Shown: piece after piece, positions 1-9,034 of the stretch
How the letters are laid out: every line of letters starts with the position of its first letter
How positions within the stretch are numbered: the first letter of the stretch is position 1
Source of the DNA: Sphingomonas sp. CCH9-E2
GTDB taxonomy: Bacteria > Pseudomonadota > Alphaproteobacteria > Sphingomonadales > Sphingomonadaceae
NCBI RefSeq assembly: GCF_001557215.1
Contig: NZ_LSJM01000454.1
Location: 1 to 64,000, forward strand
Reading direction: 5' to 3'
Length of the DNA: 64,000 nt
Program-made: the position numbers and the translations under genes
Notes under the pieces: model-generated
Seen by the model: only the letters and a program-made list of their open reading frames with translations
The model's database searches: none
What the model was told of the DNA's origin: nothing

Positions 1-2
1 AC

Positions 3-395
3 TTCGGTGAGCCGGCTGCTCCGCCGCCGCCTCCGCCGGCAGTGTGCACCCCGGGGCCGTACATTGTCTTCTTCGAGTGGGACAAGTCGGACATCACGCC
101 GGAAGCAGCAGGCATCCTGGATAACGCCATCTCGGCCTACCAGAACTGCGGCAATGCGCAGGTCATGCTCGCCGGTCACGCTGACCGTTCGGGCGCAGCC
201 AGCTACAACGTCGGCCTCTCGCAGCGTCGTGCGGACTCGGTCCGTTCGTACCTGTCGGGCCGCGGCATCCCCGACGGCGTGATCGCATCGGAAGCGTTCG
301 GCGAAAGCCGTCCGCGTGTCGACACCGCCGACGGCGTGCGCGAACTGCAGAACCGCCGCGTGGAAATCACTTACGGTCCGGGTTCGGGCATGTAA
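3..395 (+). CDS. OmpA family outer membrane protein, C-terminal part (5' end outside window)
   Basis: The reading frame is open from base 3, so the gene begins upstream of the window; 130 residues remain. It starts with a run of prolines, the usual hinge between an OmpA beta-barrel and its periplasmic domain. An OmpA C-terminal peptidoglycan-binding domain follows. The conserved features are visible: an FFEWDKSDIT opening, the GHADRSG turn, the LSQRRADSVRSYL helix and the closing NRRVEITYG. The role is to anchor the outer membrane non-covalently to peptidoglycan. An intrinsic terminator follows directly, so this is the last gene of its transcript. The barrel cannot be judged because it is outside the window. 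Confidence 0.93.
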   Translation, partial: FGEPAAPPPPPPAVCTPGPYIVFFEWDKSDITPEAAGILDNAISAYQNCGNAQVMLAGHADRSGAASYNVGLSQRRADSVRSYLSGRGIPDGVIASEAFGESRPRVDTADGVRELQNRRVEITYGPGSGM

Positions 396-430
396 GCCGC
401 GCGGTCCACACTGTGGATCGACAAGATTTG

Positions 431-460
431 GGGAGGTCGGGCAACCGGCCTCCCTTTTTC
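431..460 (+). terminator. Intrinsic terminator after the OmpA gene
   Basis: A 10-bp stem (GGAGG core, one G-T pair) closes on a GCAA tetraloop and is followed by TTTTTC. It sits 35 bases after the OmpA stop codon and is a textbook Rho-independent terminator. Confidence 0.9.
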
Positions 461-836
461 TTTGTGCTTGTGGCCTAGCGCCGGATGCGCTGGCGAGATT
501 GTCTCGCCCCTAACCCTCGCGCGCTCCACGATCGCGACGTGGCGGAGCGTCCAATCTCCTCCTCGAGAGCAGCGGTGAACGCTACTGATGCGACCGCGAC
601 GCCGTGGACGCTCCGGCCCGAAGCGGGATTGGAGAGGCCAGATCGGCGGCTGTCTGCGCTTTTGCTGGAGGAACCCCCGAACCTAGTTCGCCTGCGCGGC
701 TCACGGAAATCGACCGAAGCGTCGTGCTCTTGGCAGGTCTATCACCACGGCCTGCCGGTCGCTGCGCTTGGGCCCCGTGTTGGCTCGATCGAATGGGCGC
801 GACGGGTCGCGAACGCCTGGTGTACGATCCGGCCTG
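461..836. other. Non-coding stretch between the OmpA gene and the PhyH gene
   Basis: No convincing gene is seen on either strand. Short dyads occur: GGCGAGA/TCTCGCC at 492-508, and GGAGCGTCC near 545 paired with GGACGCTCC near 606. An in-frame ATG for the next gene exists at 768, but the residues before 837 do not resemble the family. No promoter can be called with confidence. Confidence 0.4.
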
Positions 837-1505
837 ATGATTCTCGGCATGTTCAGTGAACGTGGTGCGGCGCGGCTAGAAGGCGCTGCGGCCGGAGCGC
901 TTGCTCGATTGAAGGCAGCGCTCGCAGTGCAGCCGATGGATCGGGCGGGCATCCGGCTGCGTGGATCCGCGCAACTGAACGCCCTCCTTGCCGCCGATGG
1001 TGCAATCGGCGCGGGCGTCGTACCTTTTGCTGGGTTCGGCGCTAAGCCCGTCCGTGCCATTCTATTCGACAAGACCGAACGCACCAATTGGGCCCTGACC
1101 TGGCATCAGGACCGGACGATCTGTGTGCGCGAGCGGAGGGACGTTGCGGGATTCGGGCCGTGGACCGTGAAGGCAGGCCTCCTCCACGTTGCCCCGCCGT
1201 TCGAACTGCTCGAACGCATGATCACGATCCGGATCCATCTGGACGATGTGCCGGAAGGCAACGCGCCGCTTTTGATCGCGCCCGGATCGCATCGCATCGG
1301 GCTCGTCCGCGAGGATGCTATCGCGGCCGCCGTCGCTGCCTGTGGCATCTATGCCTGCCTGGCCGACGCAGGTGACATCTGGGTCTACTCGACCCCGATC
1401 CTCCATGCATCCGCAGCGGCGGTCACACCGCGCCGCAGGCGGGTGCTGCAGGTGGACTATGCCGCGTTCGACCTGCCCGGCGGCCTTGAATGGTCAGGCA
1501 TCTGA
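837..1505 (+). CDS. Phytanoyl-CoA dioxygenase (PhyH) family protein
   Basis: A 222-residue Fe(II)/2-oxoglutarate-dependent oxygenase-like protein. The proximal metal ligands are in TWHQD (HxD), and the distal His is probably in PILHASAA. The downstream Arg-rich stretch (TPRRRRV) fits the 2-oxoglutarate carboxylate contact, and the APGSH motif is common in PhyH proteins. The substrate cannot be read from sequence. The start at 837 (MILGMF) is preferred over the ATG at 768 because homology-like sequence begins there. The gene converges on ygfZ, and the two coding ends overlap by 12 bases. Confidence 0.8.
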   Translation: MILGMFSERGAARLEGAAAGALARLKAALAVQPMDRAGIRLRGSAQLNALLAADGAIGAGVVPFAGFGAKPVRAILFDKTERTNWALTWHQDRTICVRERRDVAGFGPWTVKAGLLHVAPPFELLERMITIRIHLDDVPEGNAPLLIAPGSHRIGLVREDAIAAAVAACGIYACLADAGDIWVYSTPILHASAAAVTPRRRRVLQVDYAAFDLPGGLEWSGI

Positions 1506-2234
1506 GCCGAGCGCATCGGCCAGCCAATCTGGTACGATCGCATCGCCCAGAGCCTCGACGCGGCGATGTTCCACCATCAGGCCGAGGTCGGGGTAGGTGG
1601 CGCGCGTGCGATCGCCCGGCTCACCCAGCGGGGCGACGACCAGGCGGCGATTGACCTTGGCCCGCCAGTTCATCCGAGCGGTGTTTTCCTGCCCGACATA
1701 ACAACCCTTGGTGAAGCTGACGCCGTTCAGTTCCGCGGCGTTGCATTCGAGCCAGAGCGTCTTGTCCTGTCCGAGCTCTGCGGCACCCTCGGTCACGCCG
1801 AGGCGGAGGCGATGCTCGACCCAGCCTGATGCAGGCGATCCCGCTGCGTCGCCCAGCCAGCGCCAGCCCAGCGCCGCCAAGCGCGGATCGGGCACGCCAT
1901 TCCCGGCGTTGCGCGACCAGTGGACGCCACCCTCCGTCGCCCCAATCGTGATCGGGCGACGCAGGCGATAGATCGCCAGGCGACGGATCAGCGCATCGCG
2001 CTGGGCTGCCTCGCAATCGATCAGGATATCGGCTTCGTCAGCCCACAGGATGAAGTCGAACAGCGCCTTGCCCTGGGGTGAGAGCAGCGCGGCCCAGAGC
2101 GGTGCATCGGGGCGCACCGCGTTTACATCCTGCGTCACCAGCCCCTGCAGGAAGCCACGCACATCCTCCCCGGAAACACGGATCAGGGCGCGGTCGGCCA
2201 GAAACGTCGCATTGGGCAGGGTGGCATCAGTCAT
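1494..2234 (-). CDS. ygfZ: YgfZ/GcvT-like folate-binding protein (Fe-S cluster repair)
   Basis: A 246-residue protein of the YgfZ/IBA57 family, which helps maintain certain [4Fe-4S] enzymes and binds tetrahydrofolate. The diagnostic K-G-C-Y-x-G-Q-E motif with its conserved Cys is present as KGCYVGQE. The N-terminus has the GcvT-like pattern (LIRVSGEDVRGFLQGLVTQD). The ATG at 2234 is chosen because the upstream in-frame extension looks unlike the family and would run into the dihydroorotase start region. It is divergent from the dihydroorotase gene, with 44 bases between start codons. Confidence 0.9.
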   Translation of the reverse strand: MTDATLPNATFLADRALIRVSGEDVRGFLQGLVTQDVNAVRPDAPLWAALLSPQGKALFDFILWADEADILIDCEAAQRDALIRRLAIYRLRRPITIGATEGGVHWSRNAGNGVPDPRLAALGWRWLGDAAGSPASGWVEHRLRLGVTEGAAELGQDKTLWLECNAAELNGVSFTKGCYVGQENTARMNWRAKVNRRLVVAPLGEPGDRTRATYPDLGLMVEHRRVEALGDAIVPDWLADALGSDA

Positions 2235-2278
2235 GGCGAACAGGTAGGAGGCGGGGCAGACAAGCGAAAGAGGCTGAG

Positions 2279-3604
2279 ATGGCAACGTTCGATCTGAAGC
2301 TCACCGGCGGCACGGTACATCTCCCCTCCGGCCCGGCGCAGGTCGATGTCGGTGTGCGCGACGGCAAGATCGTCGCAATCGGCGCGAGCGGCGACGCGGG
2401 CGAGGTGATCGACTGCACCGGCCTCGACGTCCTGCCCGGCGTGATCGACAGCCAGGTGCATTTCCGCGAGCCGGGGCTGGAGGCCAAGGAAGACCTTGAG
2501 TCCGGCAGCCGCGCGGCGGTGCTGGGCGGGGTGACTGCAGTGTTCGAAATGCCGAATACCAAGCCCAACACCGACAGCGCCGAGGCGGTGAACGACAAGC
2601 TCGCGCGCGCGAAGGACCGCATGTGGTGCGATCACGCCTTCTATGTCGGCGCAACCAACAGCAATGCCGAGCATCTGGCCGAGCTGGAGCGGATGCCGGG
2701 AACCGCGGGGGTCAAGATCTTCATGGGCGCGTCGACCGGCGATCTGCTGGTGTCGGACGACGCCAATCTCGCGCGGGTGCTGGCGAGCGGGCATCGCCGG
2801 GTTGCGATCCATGCGGAGGACGAGTTCCGCATGAACGACCGCGAAGGCGAGCGGGTGACGGGCGATCCGTCGTCGCATCCGGTGTGGCGCGATGACGAGA
2901 GCGCGATCCTGGCGACGCGGCGCATTCTGAAGCTGGCGCGCGAGGCGCGGCGGCGTATCCATGTGCTGCATGTGACGACGCCGGCGGAGCTGGAGTTGCT
3001 CGGACAGCACAAGGACATCGCGACGTGCGAAGTGACGCCGCAGCATCTGACGCTCGCAGGCGAGGACGCCTATCCGCGCCTCGGCACCTATGCCCAGATG
3101 AACCCGCCGATCCGTTCGGCCGCGCACCGTGAGGGGCTGTGGTACTGGCTCAACCAGGGCGTGCCGGATGTGCTCGGGTCGGACCATGCGCCGCATACGA
3201 TCGAGGAGAAGGCGCGGCCCTATCCCGCCTCGCCCAGCGGCATGCCGGGGGTGCAGACGCTGTTGCCGCTGCTGCTCGACCATGTCGCCAAGGGGCGCAC
3301 GACGCTGCAGCGGCTGATCGATCTCACCAGCGCGGGGCCGCAACGGGTGTTCGGGCTGGTGGGCAAGGGGCGGATCGCGGTGGGGTACGACGCGGATTTC
3401 ACCGTGGTCGACCTGAAGAAGCAGTGGACGGTCGAGGAAGACTGGCTGGCGTCGCGCTGCGGCTGGTCGCCGTTCACCGGGGATCAGCTCACGGGCAAGC
3501 CGATCGGGACCATCATCCGCGGGCGTCAGGTGATGTGGGACGGGCAGCTGGCGAACAGCGCGCATGGGCGGCCGGTGCGGTTCGAGGCGGTGGAGTTCGG
3601 GTGA
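2279..3604 (+). CDS. pyrC: Dihydroorotase-family amidohydrolase
   Basis: A 441-residue class I dihydroorotase-type metallohydrolase, expected to close carbamoyl-aspartate to dihydroorotate in pyrimidine synthesis. The usual landmarks are visible: DSQVHFREPG near the N-terminus, VKIFMG with the lysine normally carboxylated, AIHAEDE, HVLHVTT, and GSDHAPHT carrying the catalytic Asp. The first metal-binding motif reads D-x-Q-x-H rather than D-x-H-x-H, which may mark a subfamily or altered metal binding. No pyrB is adjacent. The start has an AGGCTGAG sequence just upstream. The stop overlaps the GTG of the next gene. The family call is firm; the exact activity is slightly less so. Confidence 0.88.
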   Translation: MATFDLKLTGGTVHLPSGPAQVDVGVRDGKIVAIGASGDAGEVIDCTGLDVLPGVIDSQVHFREPGLEAKEDLESGSRAAVLGGVTAVFEMPNTKPNTDSAEAVNDKLARAKDRMWCDHAFYVGATNSNAEHLAELERMPGTAGVKIFMGASTGDLLVSDDANLARVLASGHRRVAIHAEDEFRMNDREGERVTGDPSSHPVWRDDESAILATRRILKLAREARRRIHVLHVTTPAELELLGQHKDIATCEVTPQHLTLAGEDAYPRLGTYAQMNPPIRSAAHREGLWYWLNQGVPDVLGSDHAPHTIEEKARPYPASPSGMPGVQTLLPLLLDHVAKGRTTLQRLIDLTSAGPQRVFGLVGKGRIAVGYDADFTVVDLKKQWTVEEDWLASRCGWSPFTGDQLTGKPIGTIIRGRQVMWDGQLANSAHGRPVRFEAVEFG

Positions 3605-3888
3605 GCGAAGGAACGCTATACGGGCTTCTGACCCCGCTGATATTTCATTGGGGGGCAGTCAACGGCCTGTCGATGATAAGTGGCCGCTATCAGCGCAACG
3701 GTTGGCGCGCTGTGAGGCCATTGTTTCTTTTGCCGCAGCACCTCGCCGGGCTCGCGCTAATGTTGCTCGCGATGCTTTGCTTTGTGATCGGGACGAGAAA
3801 CGGGGCGGGGTGGCTCTTCGTTGCGGGGAGCGCCTTCATGGTCGCTGACGTGGGTTGCATCTTCTCGGCCGTGCGGCGCGCAAGCTGA
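3601..3888 (+). CDS. Small integral membrane protein of unknown function
   Basis: A 95-residue hydrophobic protein with about three membrane segments (roughly residues 7-25, 42-62 and 70-88) and an Arg-rich end. The GTG start overlaps the TGA of the dihydroorotase gene (GTGA), which implies translational coupling. No family is recognised. It converges on the ABC exporter gene with a 3-base gap. Confidence 0.7.
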   Translation: MSEGTLYGLLTPLIFHWGAVNGLSMISGRYQRNGWRAVRPLFLLPQHLAGLALMLLAMLCFVIGTRNGAGWLFVAGSAFMVADVGCIFSAVRRAS

Positions 3889-3891
3889 CCG

Positions 3892-5709
3892 TTACTCCGC
3901 AGCGTCGGCGACCGCCTCCCGCTCAGCCTGTTGCCGCATCCACATCTCGGCATAGGTACCGCGCCGTTCGAGCAGCTCGGCATGCGTGCCTTGCTCGGCG
4001 ATTTCACCATTTTCCAGCACGACAATGCGGTCGGCGTGGACCACGGTCGACAGGCGGTGGGCGATGACGATGGTGGTGCGGCCGCGCTCAATGGCTTCGA
4101 GCGTGTCGAGGATTTCAGCTTCGGTGCGGGAATCGAGCGCGCTGGTGGCTTCGTCGAGGATCAGGATCGGCGGGTTCTTGAGCAGGGTCCGCGCGATGGC
4201 GACGCGCTGTTTCTCGCCGCCTGAGAGCTTGAGGCCGCGCTCGCCGACGCGGGTGTCGTAGCCGTCGGGCATCGATTCGATGAAGCCGGCAATCGCTGCG
4301 CCGCGTGCCGCCTGTGCGACCTCCTCCGGCCCGGCGCCTTCGCGGCCATAGGCGATATTGTAGCCGATCGTGTCGTTGAACAGCACGGTGTCCTGGGGAA
4401 CGATGCCGATCGCGGCGCGCAAGCTGGCCTGCGTCACCTGGCTGATGTCCTGCCCGTCGATCGTCACGCGCCCGCCGGTGAGGTCGTAGAAGCGGTAGAG
4501 GATGCGCGCGAGGGTGGACTTGCCCGCGCCCGAGGGGCCGACGATCGCGACGGTCTGGCCGGGGCGGATGACGAGATCGATGCCCTTGAGGATATCGCGT
4601 TCGGGATCATAGCCGAAGCGGACATTTTCGAACCGCACTTCGCCGCGATCCACGGTCAGTGGCGGGGCATCAGGGACGTCCTTCACCTCGGCTTGGGTGT
4701 CGATCAGGTCGAACATTGCGCCCATGTCGATCACGCCCTGCCGGATCGTGCGATAGACCCAGCCGAGCATGTCGAGCGGGCGGAACAGCTGGCTGAGCAG
4801 GGTCGAGACGAACACGACATCGCCCGCGGTGAACTCGCCGGTGGACCAGCCCCAGGCGACCACCGCCATCCCCGCTCCGAGCATCACATTGGTGATCAGC
4901 GACTGGCCCATGTTGAGCCAGGCGAGCGAATTCTCCGACTTCACCGCCGCCTTGGCATAGGATTCGACCGCGCGCTCGTAGCGATCGGACTCGCGCTGCT
5001 CGGCGCCAAAGTATTTCACCGTCTCGAAATTCAGCAGCGAGTCGACCGCATGCGCGACTGCGCCGGTGTCGAGATCGTTCATCTGCTCGCGCAACTTGGC
5101 GCGCCAGTCGGTGACCCAGCGGGTGAAGGCGATGTAGATGACGACCATCGCCATCGTCGACGCGACCAGCCACCAGCCGAACTTGCTGCCGAAGATCTGG
5201 AGCACCAGTGCGAGTTCCAGGATCGTGGGGGCGATGTTGAACAGCAGGAAATAGAGCATCGAATCAATGCTCTTGGTCCCGCGCTCGACCACCTTGGTCA
5301 CCGCGCCGGTGCGGCGTTCGAGATGGAAACGCAGCGAAAGCTGATGGAGGTGGCGGAAGGTGACGATGGCGAGCCGCCGGGTCGCATCCTGCCCGACCTT
5401 TTCGAACACCGTATTGCGCAGATTGTCGAACACGGTGGTGAACAGCCGCGCGGCGGCATAGCCGACCACCATCAGGATCACGAAGGTGATGACCCCGCGC
5501 TCGCCGATGGCCATCGTGTCGACCGCGGCCTTGAGCGCATAGGCCGCGCCATAGACCTGCACCACCTTCGACAGCACCACCAGCAGCAGCGCGCCGACGA
5601 TGCGCGCTTTCAGCCCCGGCTGTCCGGCGGGCCAGAGATAGGGGAGGAAGCGCCGGAGCGTGGCGAACAACGGGCGTTCGCTACCGGCGCGCGCGGTATC
5701 GGGAGGCAT
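3892..5709 (-). CDS. ABC exporter, Atm1/HMT1-type (fused permease and ATPase)
   Basis: A 605-residue half-transporter. Residues 1-330 hold the exporter membrane domain, with hydrophobic segments from LLVVLSKVVQVYG onward. The ATPase follows, with Walker A GPSGAGKST, signature LSGGEKQRVAIA, Walker B ILILDEATSALD and an H-loop AHRLS. The closest-looking group is the Atm1/HMT1 heavy-metal or glutathione-compound exporters, which act as homodimers in the inner membrane; the substrate is inferred, not seen. The start at 5709 (MPPDTARAG) is chosen because about 60 upstream in-frame residues are Arg/Ser-rich and unlike the family. It is divergent from the small gene at 5793. Confidence 0.9.
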   Translation of the reverse strand: MPPDTARAGSERPLFATLRRFLPYLWPAGQPGLKARIVGALLLVVLSKVVQVYGAAYALKAAVDTMAIGERGVITFVILMVVGYAAARLFTTVFDNLRNTVFEKVGQDATRRLAIVTFRHLHQLSLRFHLERRTGAVTKVVERGTKSIDSMLYFLLFNIAPTILELALVLQIFGSKFGWWLVASTMAMVVIYIAFTRWVTDWRAKLREQMNDLDTGAVAHAVDSLLNFETVKYFGAEQRESDRYERAVESYAKAAVKSENSLAWLNMGQSLITNVMLGAGMAVVAWGWSTGEFTAGDVVFVSTLLSQLFRPLDMLGWVYRTIRQGVIDMGAMFDLIDTQAEVKDVPDAPPLTVDRGEVRFENVRFGYDPERDILKGIDLVIRPGQTVAIVGPSGAGKSTLARILYRFYDLTGGRVTIDGQDISQVTQASLRAAIGIVPQDTVLFNDTIGYNIAYGREGAGPEEVAQAARGAAIAGFIESMPDGYDTRVGERGLKLSGGEKQRVAIARTLLKNPPILILDEATSALDSRTEAEILDTLEAIERGRTTIVIAHRLSTVVHADRIVVLENGEIAEQGTHAELLERRGTYAEMWMRQQAEREAVADAAE

Positions 5710-5792
5710 CGGCGCTATCTGGGGCCGCAGCGACCGGGATGCAATGAAACAAAACGCGCCTGCCATCCGTTGAAATGGCGAGGAGCGAGATG

Positions 5793-6023
5793 ATGGAACC
5801 GGTTTTCTACGTGATGGCCATCCTAGGCTGCGGCGACTTCCAGGATCAATGCCAGCAGGCGCGGATCGAGCCGGTCCGGTATCAGAGCGCGGCACAATGC
5901 CAGGCCGCGATGGCGCAAGTGCTGCCGCGCCACACCGACCTCTCCTACCCGACGATTGCGGCGACCTGTCAGCGGCAAGGCGAACAGATGGCGCGCAGCG
6001 AGGCCAAGCCGCGCCATTACTGA
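5793..6023 (+). CDS. Small hypothetical Cys-containing protein
   Basis: A 76-residue protein (77 if the ATG at 5790 is used) with a hydrophobic N-terminus (MEPVFYVMAILGC) and four Cys spread as in small periplasmic disulfide proteins. An AGGAG site at 5781-5785 sits 7 bases before the ATG at 5793, better than the 4 bases to 5790. No family is recognised. It is convergent with crtB, 7 bases away. Confidence 0.65.
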   Translation: MEPVFYVMAILGCGDFQDQCQQARIEPVRYQSAAQCQAAMAQVLPRHTDLSYPTIAATCQRQGEQMARSEAKPRHY

Positions 6024-6030
6024 CGGGCGG

Positions 6031-6978
6031 TTAGCGCGGTCGGGTCCATAAGTTTGGGGACCGCGGGCGTTGTGCATAGAGCGTTCGGCGCATGGCCGCC
6101 TGACCGAATGCCCGCGCGATCCAGCCGATCTTCTGCGCCTTGCTCGTCCCGGCACGATGGTCCCAGGCATGATCGCCACGTGCGACCACCTCGCGCGCGA
6201 TGTCCCCATAGATCCCAGCGGCAGCCAATACCGCCCAAGCCGATCTAAAACCAAGTGCGGGCGTGCCGAGCCGCGCGCTGTCCTCATGCGCCTGGGCCAA
6301 CTCCCCCAGCCACCGTGCCATGACGGTTAGTCGCGAGCGGAAGGGCGGCTTCATATGCTGACCGGGCGGGATGTCCATTTCGACCAGCCAGTCCATCGGC
6401 AGGTAACAGCGGCCGATCGCGTCGTCCGCCTCGATATCGCGCGCGATATTGGCGAGTTGAAACGCCAGGCCGAGGTCGCAGGCGCGGTCGAGCGTCGCGT
6501 CGTCCTGCGGATCGACCCCCATCACCACCGCCATCATGCACCCGACCGCCCCCGCGACATGATAGCAATATTGCATCAGGTCATGCTCGGAGCGCGGAAA
6601 CCAGCCCTTGGCGTCGAGCGCGAAGCCGTCGACCAGATCATGCGCAAAACGGTGCGGCATGCGCGTTTCGGCGGCGACGATGCGCAGCGCTTCGAACGCC
6701 ATCTCCCCGGTCGGCTCGCCCGCCAGCGCCTTGTCGGTCAGCGTGCGGATGCGCGCGAGCGCGGCGGCCGGGTCCTCGACGACGCGGGCGTCATGGCCCA
6801 GCTCCTGTCCATCGGCGATGTCGTCGCACGCGCGGCACCAGGCATAGAGCAGCCAGGCGCGCTCGCGGGTTTGCGGATCGAACAGCTTGCTCGCCGCCGC
6901 GAAGCTCTTCGAGCCCTTGGCAATACTCTCCCGCGCGGCCGCCACGACGGCGTCGCGGCCTGGCGCGGGCTGGGTCAC
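6031..6978 (-). CDS. crtB: Phytoene synthase
   Basis: A 315-residue trans-isoprenyl synthase that condenses two geranylgeranyl diphosphates to phytoene, the committed carotenoid step. Both Asp-rich motifs are present: CDDIADG (DxxxD type) near residue 50 and ARDIEADD near 180. The YCYHVAG and YLPMDW features are also typical. It is the last gene of the operon crtY-crtI-LOG-crtB, and its ATG overlaps the LOG stop by 4 bases. Confidence 0.95.
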   Translation of the reverse strand: MTQPAPGRDAVVAAARESIAKGSKSFAAASKLFDPQTRERAWLLYAWCRACDDIADGQELGHDARVVEDPAAALARIRTLTDKALAGEPTGEMAFEALRIVAAETRMPHRFAHDLVDGFALDAKGWFPRSEHDLMQYCYHVAGAVGCMMAVVMGVDPQDDATLDRACDLGLAFQLANIARDIEADDAIGRCYLPMDWLVEMDIPPGQHMKPPFRSRLTVMARWLGELAQAHEDSARLGTPALGFRSAWAVLAAAGIYGDIAREVVARGDHAWDHRAGTSKAQKIGWIARAFGQAAMRRTLYAQRPRSPNLWTRPR

Positions 6979-7556
6979 AGGTCCTTGCTGCCGATCTGGC
7001 CGACGGTCTGCGTCGGCACATGCGCGGCCATTTTGGCGAGCAGCGCATCGAGGTCGCTGTCGATGATCAGGATCGACTGATGCTGCGGGCGCAGAAAGCC
7101 GACTTCGCCCATTTTTCCGACGAATTCGATCAGGCCGTCATAATAGCCCGCGACGTTGAGCAGCCCGACCGGATTGGCATGATAGCCGATCTGCGCCCAG
7201 CTCATCGCCTCCCACAATTCGTCCATCGTGCCGGTGCCGCCGGGCAAAGTGATGAAACCGTCGGACAGGTCGGTGAACGCTTGCTTGCGCTCATGCATGG
7301 TGCGTACGATGTGCAACTCGGTACAGCCACGATGCGCGACTTCGGCATCGACCAGCGCCTGGGGGATCACCCCGATGACCTCGCCGCCCGCTTCCAGCGC
7401 GCTGTCGGCGATCGCGCCCATCAGCCCGAGGCGCCCGCCGCCATAGACGACGCCGATCCCACGCTGCGCCAGCGTACGGCCGACGAAGCGGGCATTCTCG
7501 ATATAGACCGGGTCTGCCGGGGTGGCGGATCCGCAATAAACGGCAAGGCGCTTCAC
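6975..7556 (-). CDS. LOG family protein (TIGR00730-type nucleotide phosphoribohydrolase)
   Basis: A 193-residue Rossmann-like protein with the family hallmark PGGTGTMDELWE (PGGxGTxxE) and an N-terminal VYCGS motif. Characterised LOG proteins remove ribose 5'-phosphate from cytokinin or adenine nucleotides; bacterial members often have no defined physiological role. It lies inside the carotenoid operon, between crtI and crtB, with 4-base ATGA overlaps at both ends, so it must be co-expressed with pigment synthesis. A direct role in carotenoid formation is not shown by the sequence. Confidence 0.9.
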   Translation of the reverse strand: MKRLAVYCGSATPADPVYIENARFVGRTLAQRGIGVVYGGGRLGLMGAIADSALEAGGEVIGVIPQALVDAEVAHRGCTELHIVRTMHERKQAFTDLSDGFITLPGGTGTMDELWEAMSWAQIGYHANPVGLLNVAGYYDGLIEFVGKMGEVGFLRPQHQSILIIDSDLDALLAKMAAHVPTQTVGQIGSKDL

Positions 7557-9034
7557 ACCTGCTCCTGTTCCAGCATCAGCGCGGCGGTCGCCTTGGCGCT
7601 GCCGACCACGCCGGGGATGCCCGCGCCCGGATGGGTGCCGGCGCCGACGAAATAGAGGTTCGGGATCGAATCGTCACGATTGTGCGCGCGGAAATAGGCG
7701 CTCTGCGTCAGCACCGGCTCAAGGCTGAACGCGCTGCCCAGATGCGCGGCGAGATCGTGGGTGAAATCGGGCGGGGCATAGCTGAACTTGGTAACGATCC
7801 GGTCGTGGATGTCGGGGATCAGACGGCGGCCGACCTCGTCGAGGATGCGCTTTTCGAGCAGCGGGCGCACCGTTTCCCAATCAACCGGCGCCTTGCCCAT
7901 GTGCGGCACGGGGGCAAGGGCGTAGAAGGTCGAATGCCCCTCCGGCGCCATCGACGGGTCGGTGATGGTCGGATGGTGCAGGTAGAGCGAGAAATCCTCG
8001 CTCAACACGCCATGCTTGTAGATGTCGTCGAGCAGCCCCTTATAGCGCGGGCCGAACAGGATCATGTGGTGCGGGATGCCGGGCCAGGTGCCCTTGATCC
8101 CGAAATGCACGACGAACAGCGAGGGCGAGAAGCGCTTGCGCTCGAGCTTGGCCGCGGTGCGCTGCGCGCTGCGCGAGCCCTTGAGCAGGTCGCGATAGCT
8201 GTGGACGATGTCGGCGTTGCTGGCGACCATGTCCGCCTCGAACCGCGCGCCCGACTTGGTGCGCACCGCGGTGGCGCGTTCGCCCAGCGTCTCGATCTCC
8301 TCGACGCCGTCGCCCAGCACGAGCTTGCCGCCCAGCCGCTCGAACTGGCGCACCATGCCCGCGACCAGCCGGTTGGTCCCGCCCATCGCGAACCACACGC
8401 CACCATCGCGCTCCAGCTTGTGGATCAGCGCATAGATGGCGCTGGTGGTCATCGGGTTGCCGCCGACCAGCAGGGTGTGGAACGACAGCGCCTCGCGCAG
8501 CTTCTCGTTCTTCACGAAGCTCGACACCATCGAGTAGACGCTGCGCCACGCCTGATACTTCATCAGCGCCGGCGCGGCCTTCACCATCGAAGTGAAGTCG
8601 AGAAACGCGACATGGCCGAGCTTCTCATAGCCTTCGCGGTACACGCCGGCCGAATAGTCGAGGAAGCGCCGATAGCCGGCGATGTCGGCGGGATCGAGCT
8701 TCGCGATCTCGGCCGTCAGGATGCTGTCGTCGTTGGTATAGTCGAAATTGGTCCCGTCGGGCCAGTTGAGGCGGTAGAAGGGCGAGACCGGGGTCAGCGT
8801 GACGTCGTCGGCCATGCGATGGCCCGACAGCGACCACAGCTCTTCCAGCGATTCCGGCGCGGTAATGACGGTGGGGCCGGCGTCGAACACGAAGCCGTCT
8901 TTCTCCCAATAATAGCCGCGCCCGCCGGGTTTGTCGCGCGCCTCGACCACCACCGTGTCGACGCCGGCCGATTGCAGGCGGATGGCCAGCGCCAAGCCGC
9001 CAAATCCTGCTCCGATCACCACTGCACGCTTCAT
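7553..9034 (-). CDS. crtI: Phytoene desaturase
   Basis: A 493-residue FAD-dependent desaturase converting phytoene to lycopene. The N-terminal dinucleotide fold GAGFGGLALA is followed by the FAD-contacting acid and the GGRGYYWEKDGFVFDAGP segment. The C-terminal bacterial carotenoid desaturase signature is present (GAGTHPGAGIPGVVGSAK). The length is normal for CrtI. The gene overlaps crtY upstream and the LOG gene downstream by 4 bases each. Confidence 0.96.
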   Translation of the reverse strand: MKRAVVIGAGFGGLALAIRLQSAGVDTVVVEARDKPGGRGYYWEKDGFVFDAGPTVITAPESLEELWSLSGHRMADDVTLTPVSPFYRLNWPDGTNFDYTNDDSILTAEIAKLDPADIAGYRRFLDYSAGVYREGYEKLGHVAFLDFTSMVKAAPALMKYQAWRSVYSMVSSFVKNEKLREALSFHTLLVGGNPMTTSAIYALIHKLERDGGVWFAMGGTNRLVAGMVRQFERLGGKLVLGDGVEEIETLGERATAVRTKSGARFEADMVASNADIVHSYRDLLKGSRSAQRTAAKLERKRFSPSLFVVHFGIKGTWPGIPHHMILFGPRYKGLLDDIYKHGVLSEDFSLYLHHPTITDPSMAPEGHSTFYALAPVPHMGKAPVDWETVRPLLEKRILDEVGRRLIPDIHDRIVTKFSYAPPDFTHDLAAHLGSAFSLEPVLTQSAYFRAHNRDDSIPNLYFVGAGTHPGAGIPGVVGSAKATAALMLEQEQV

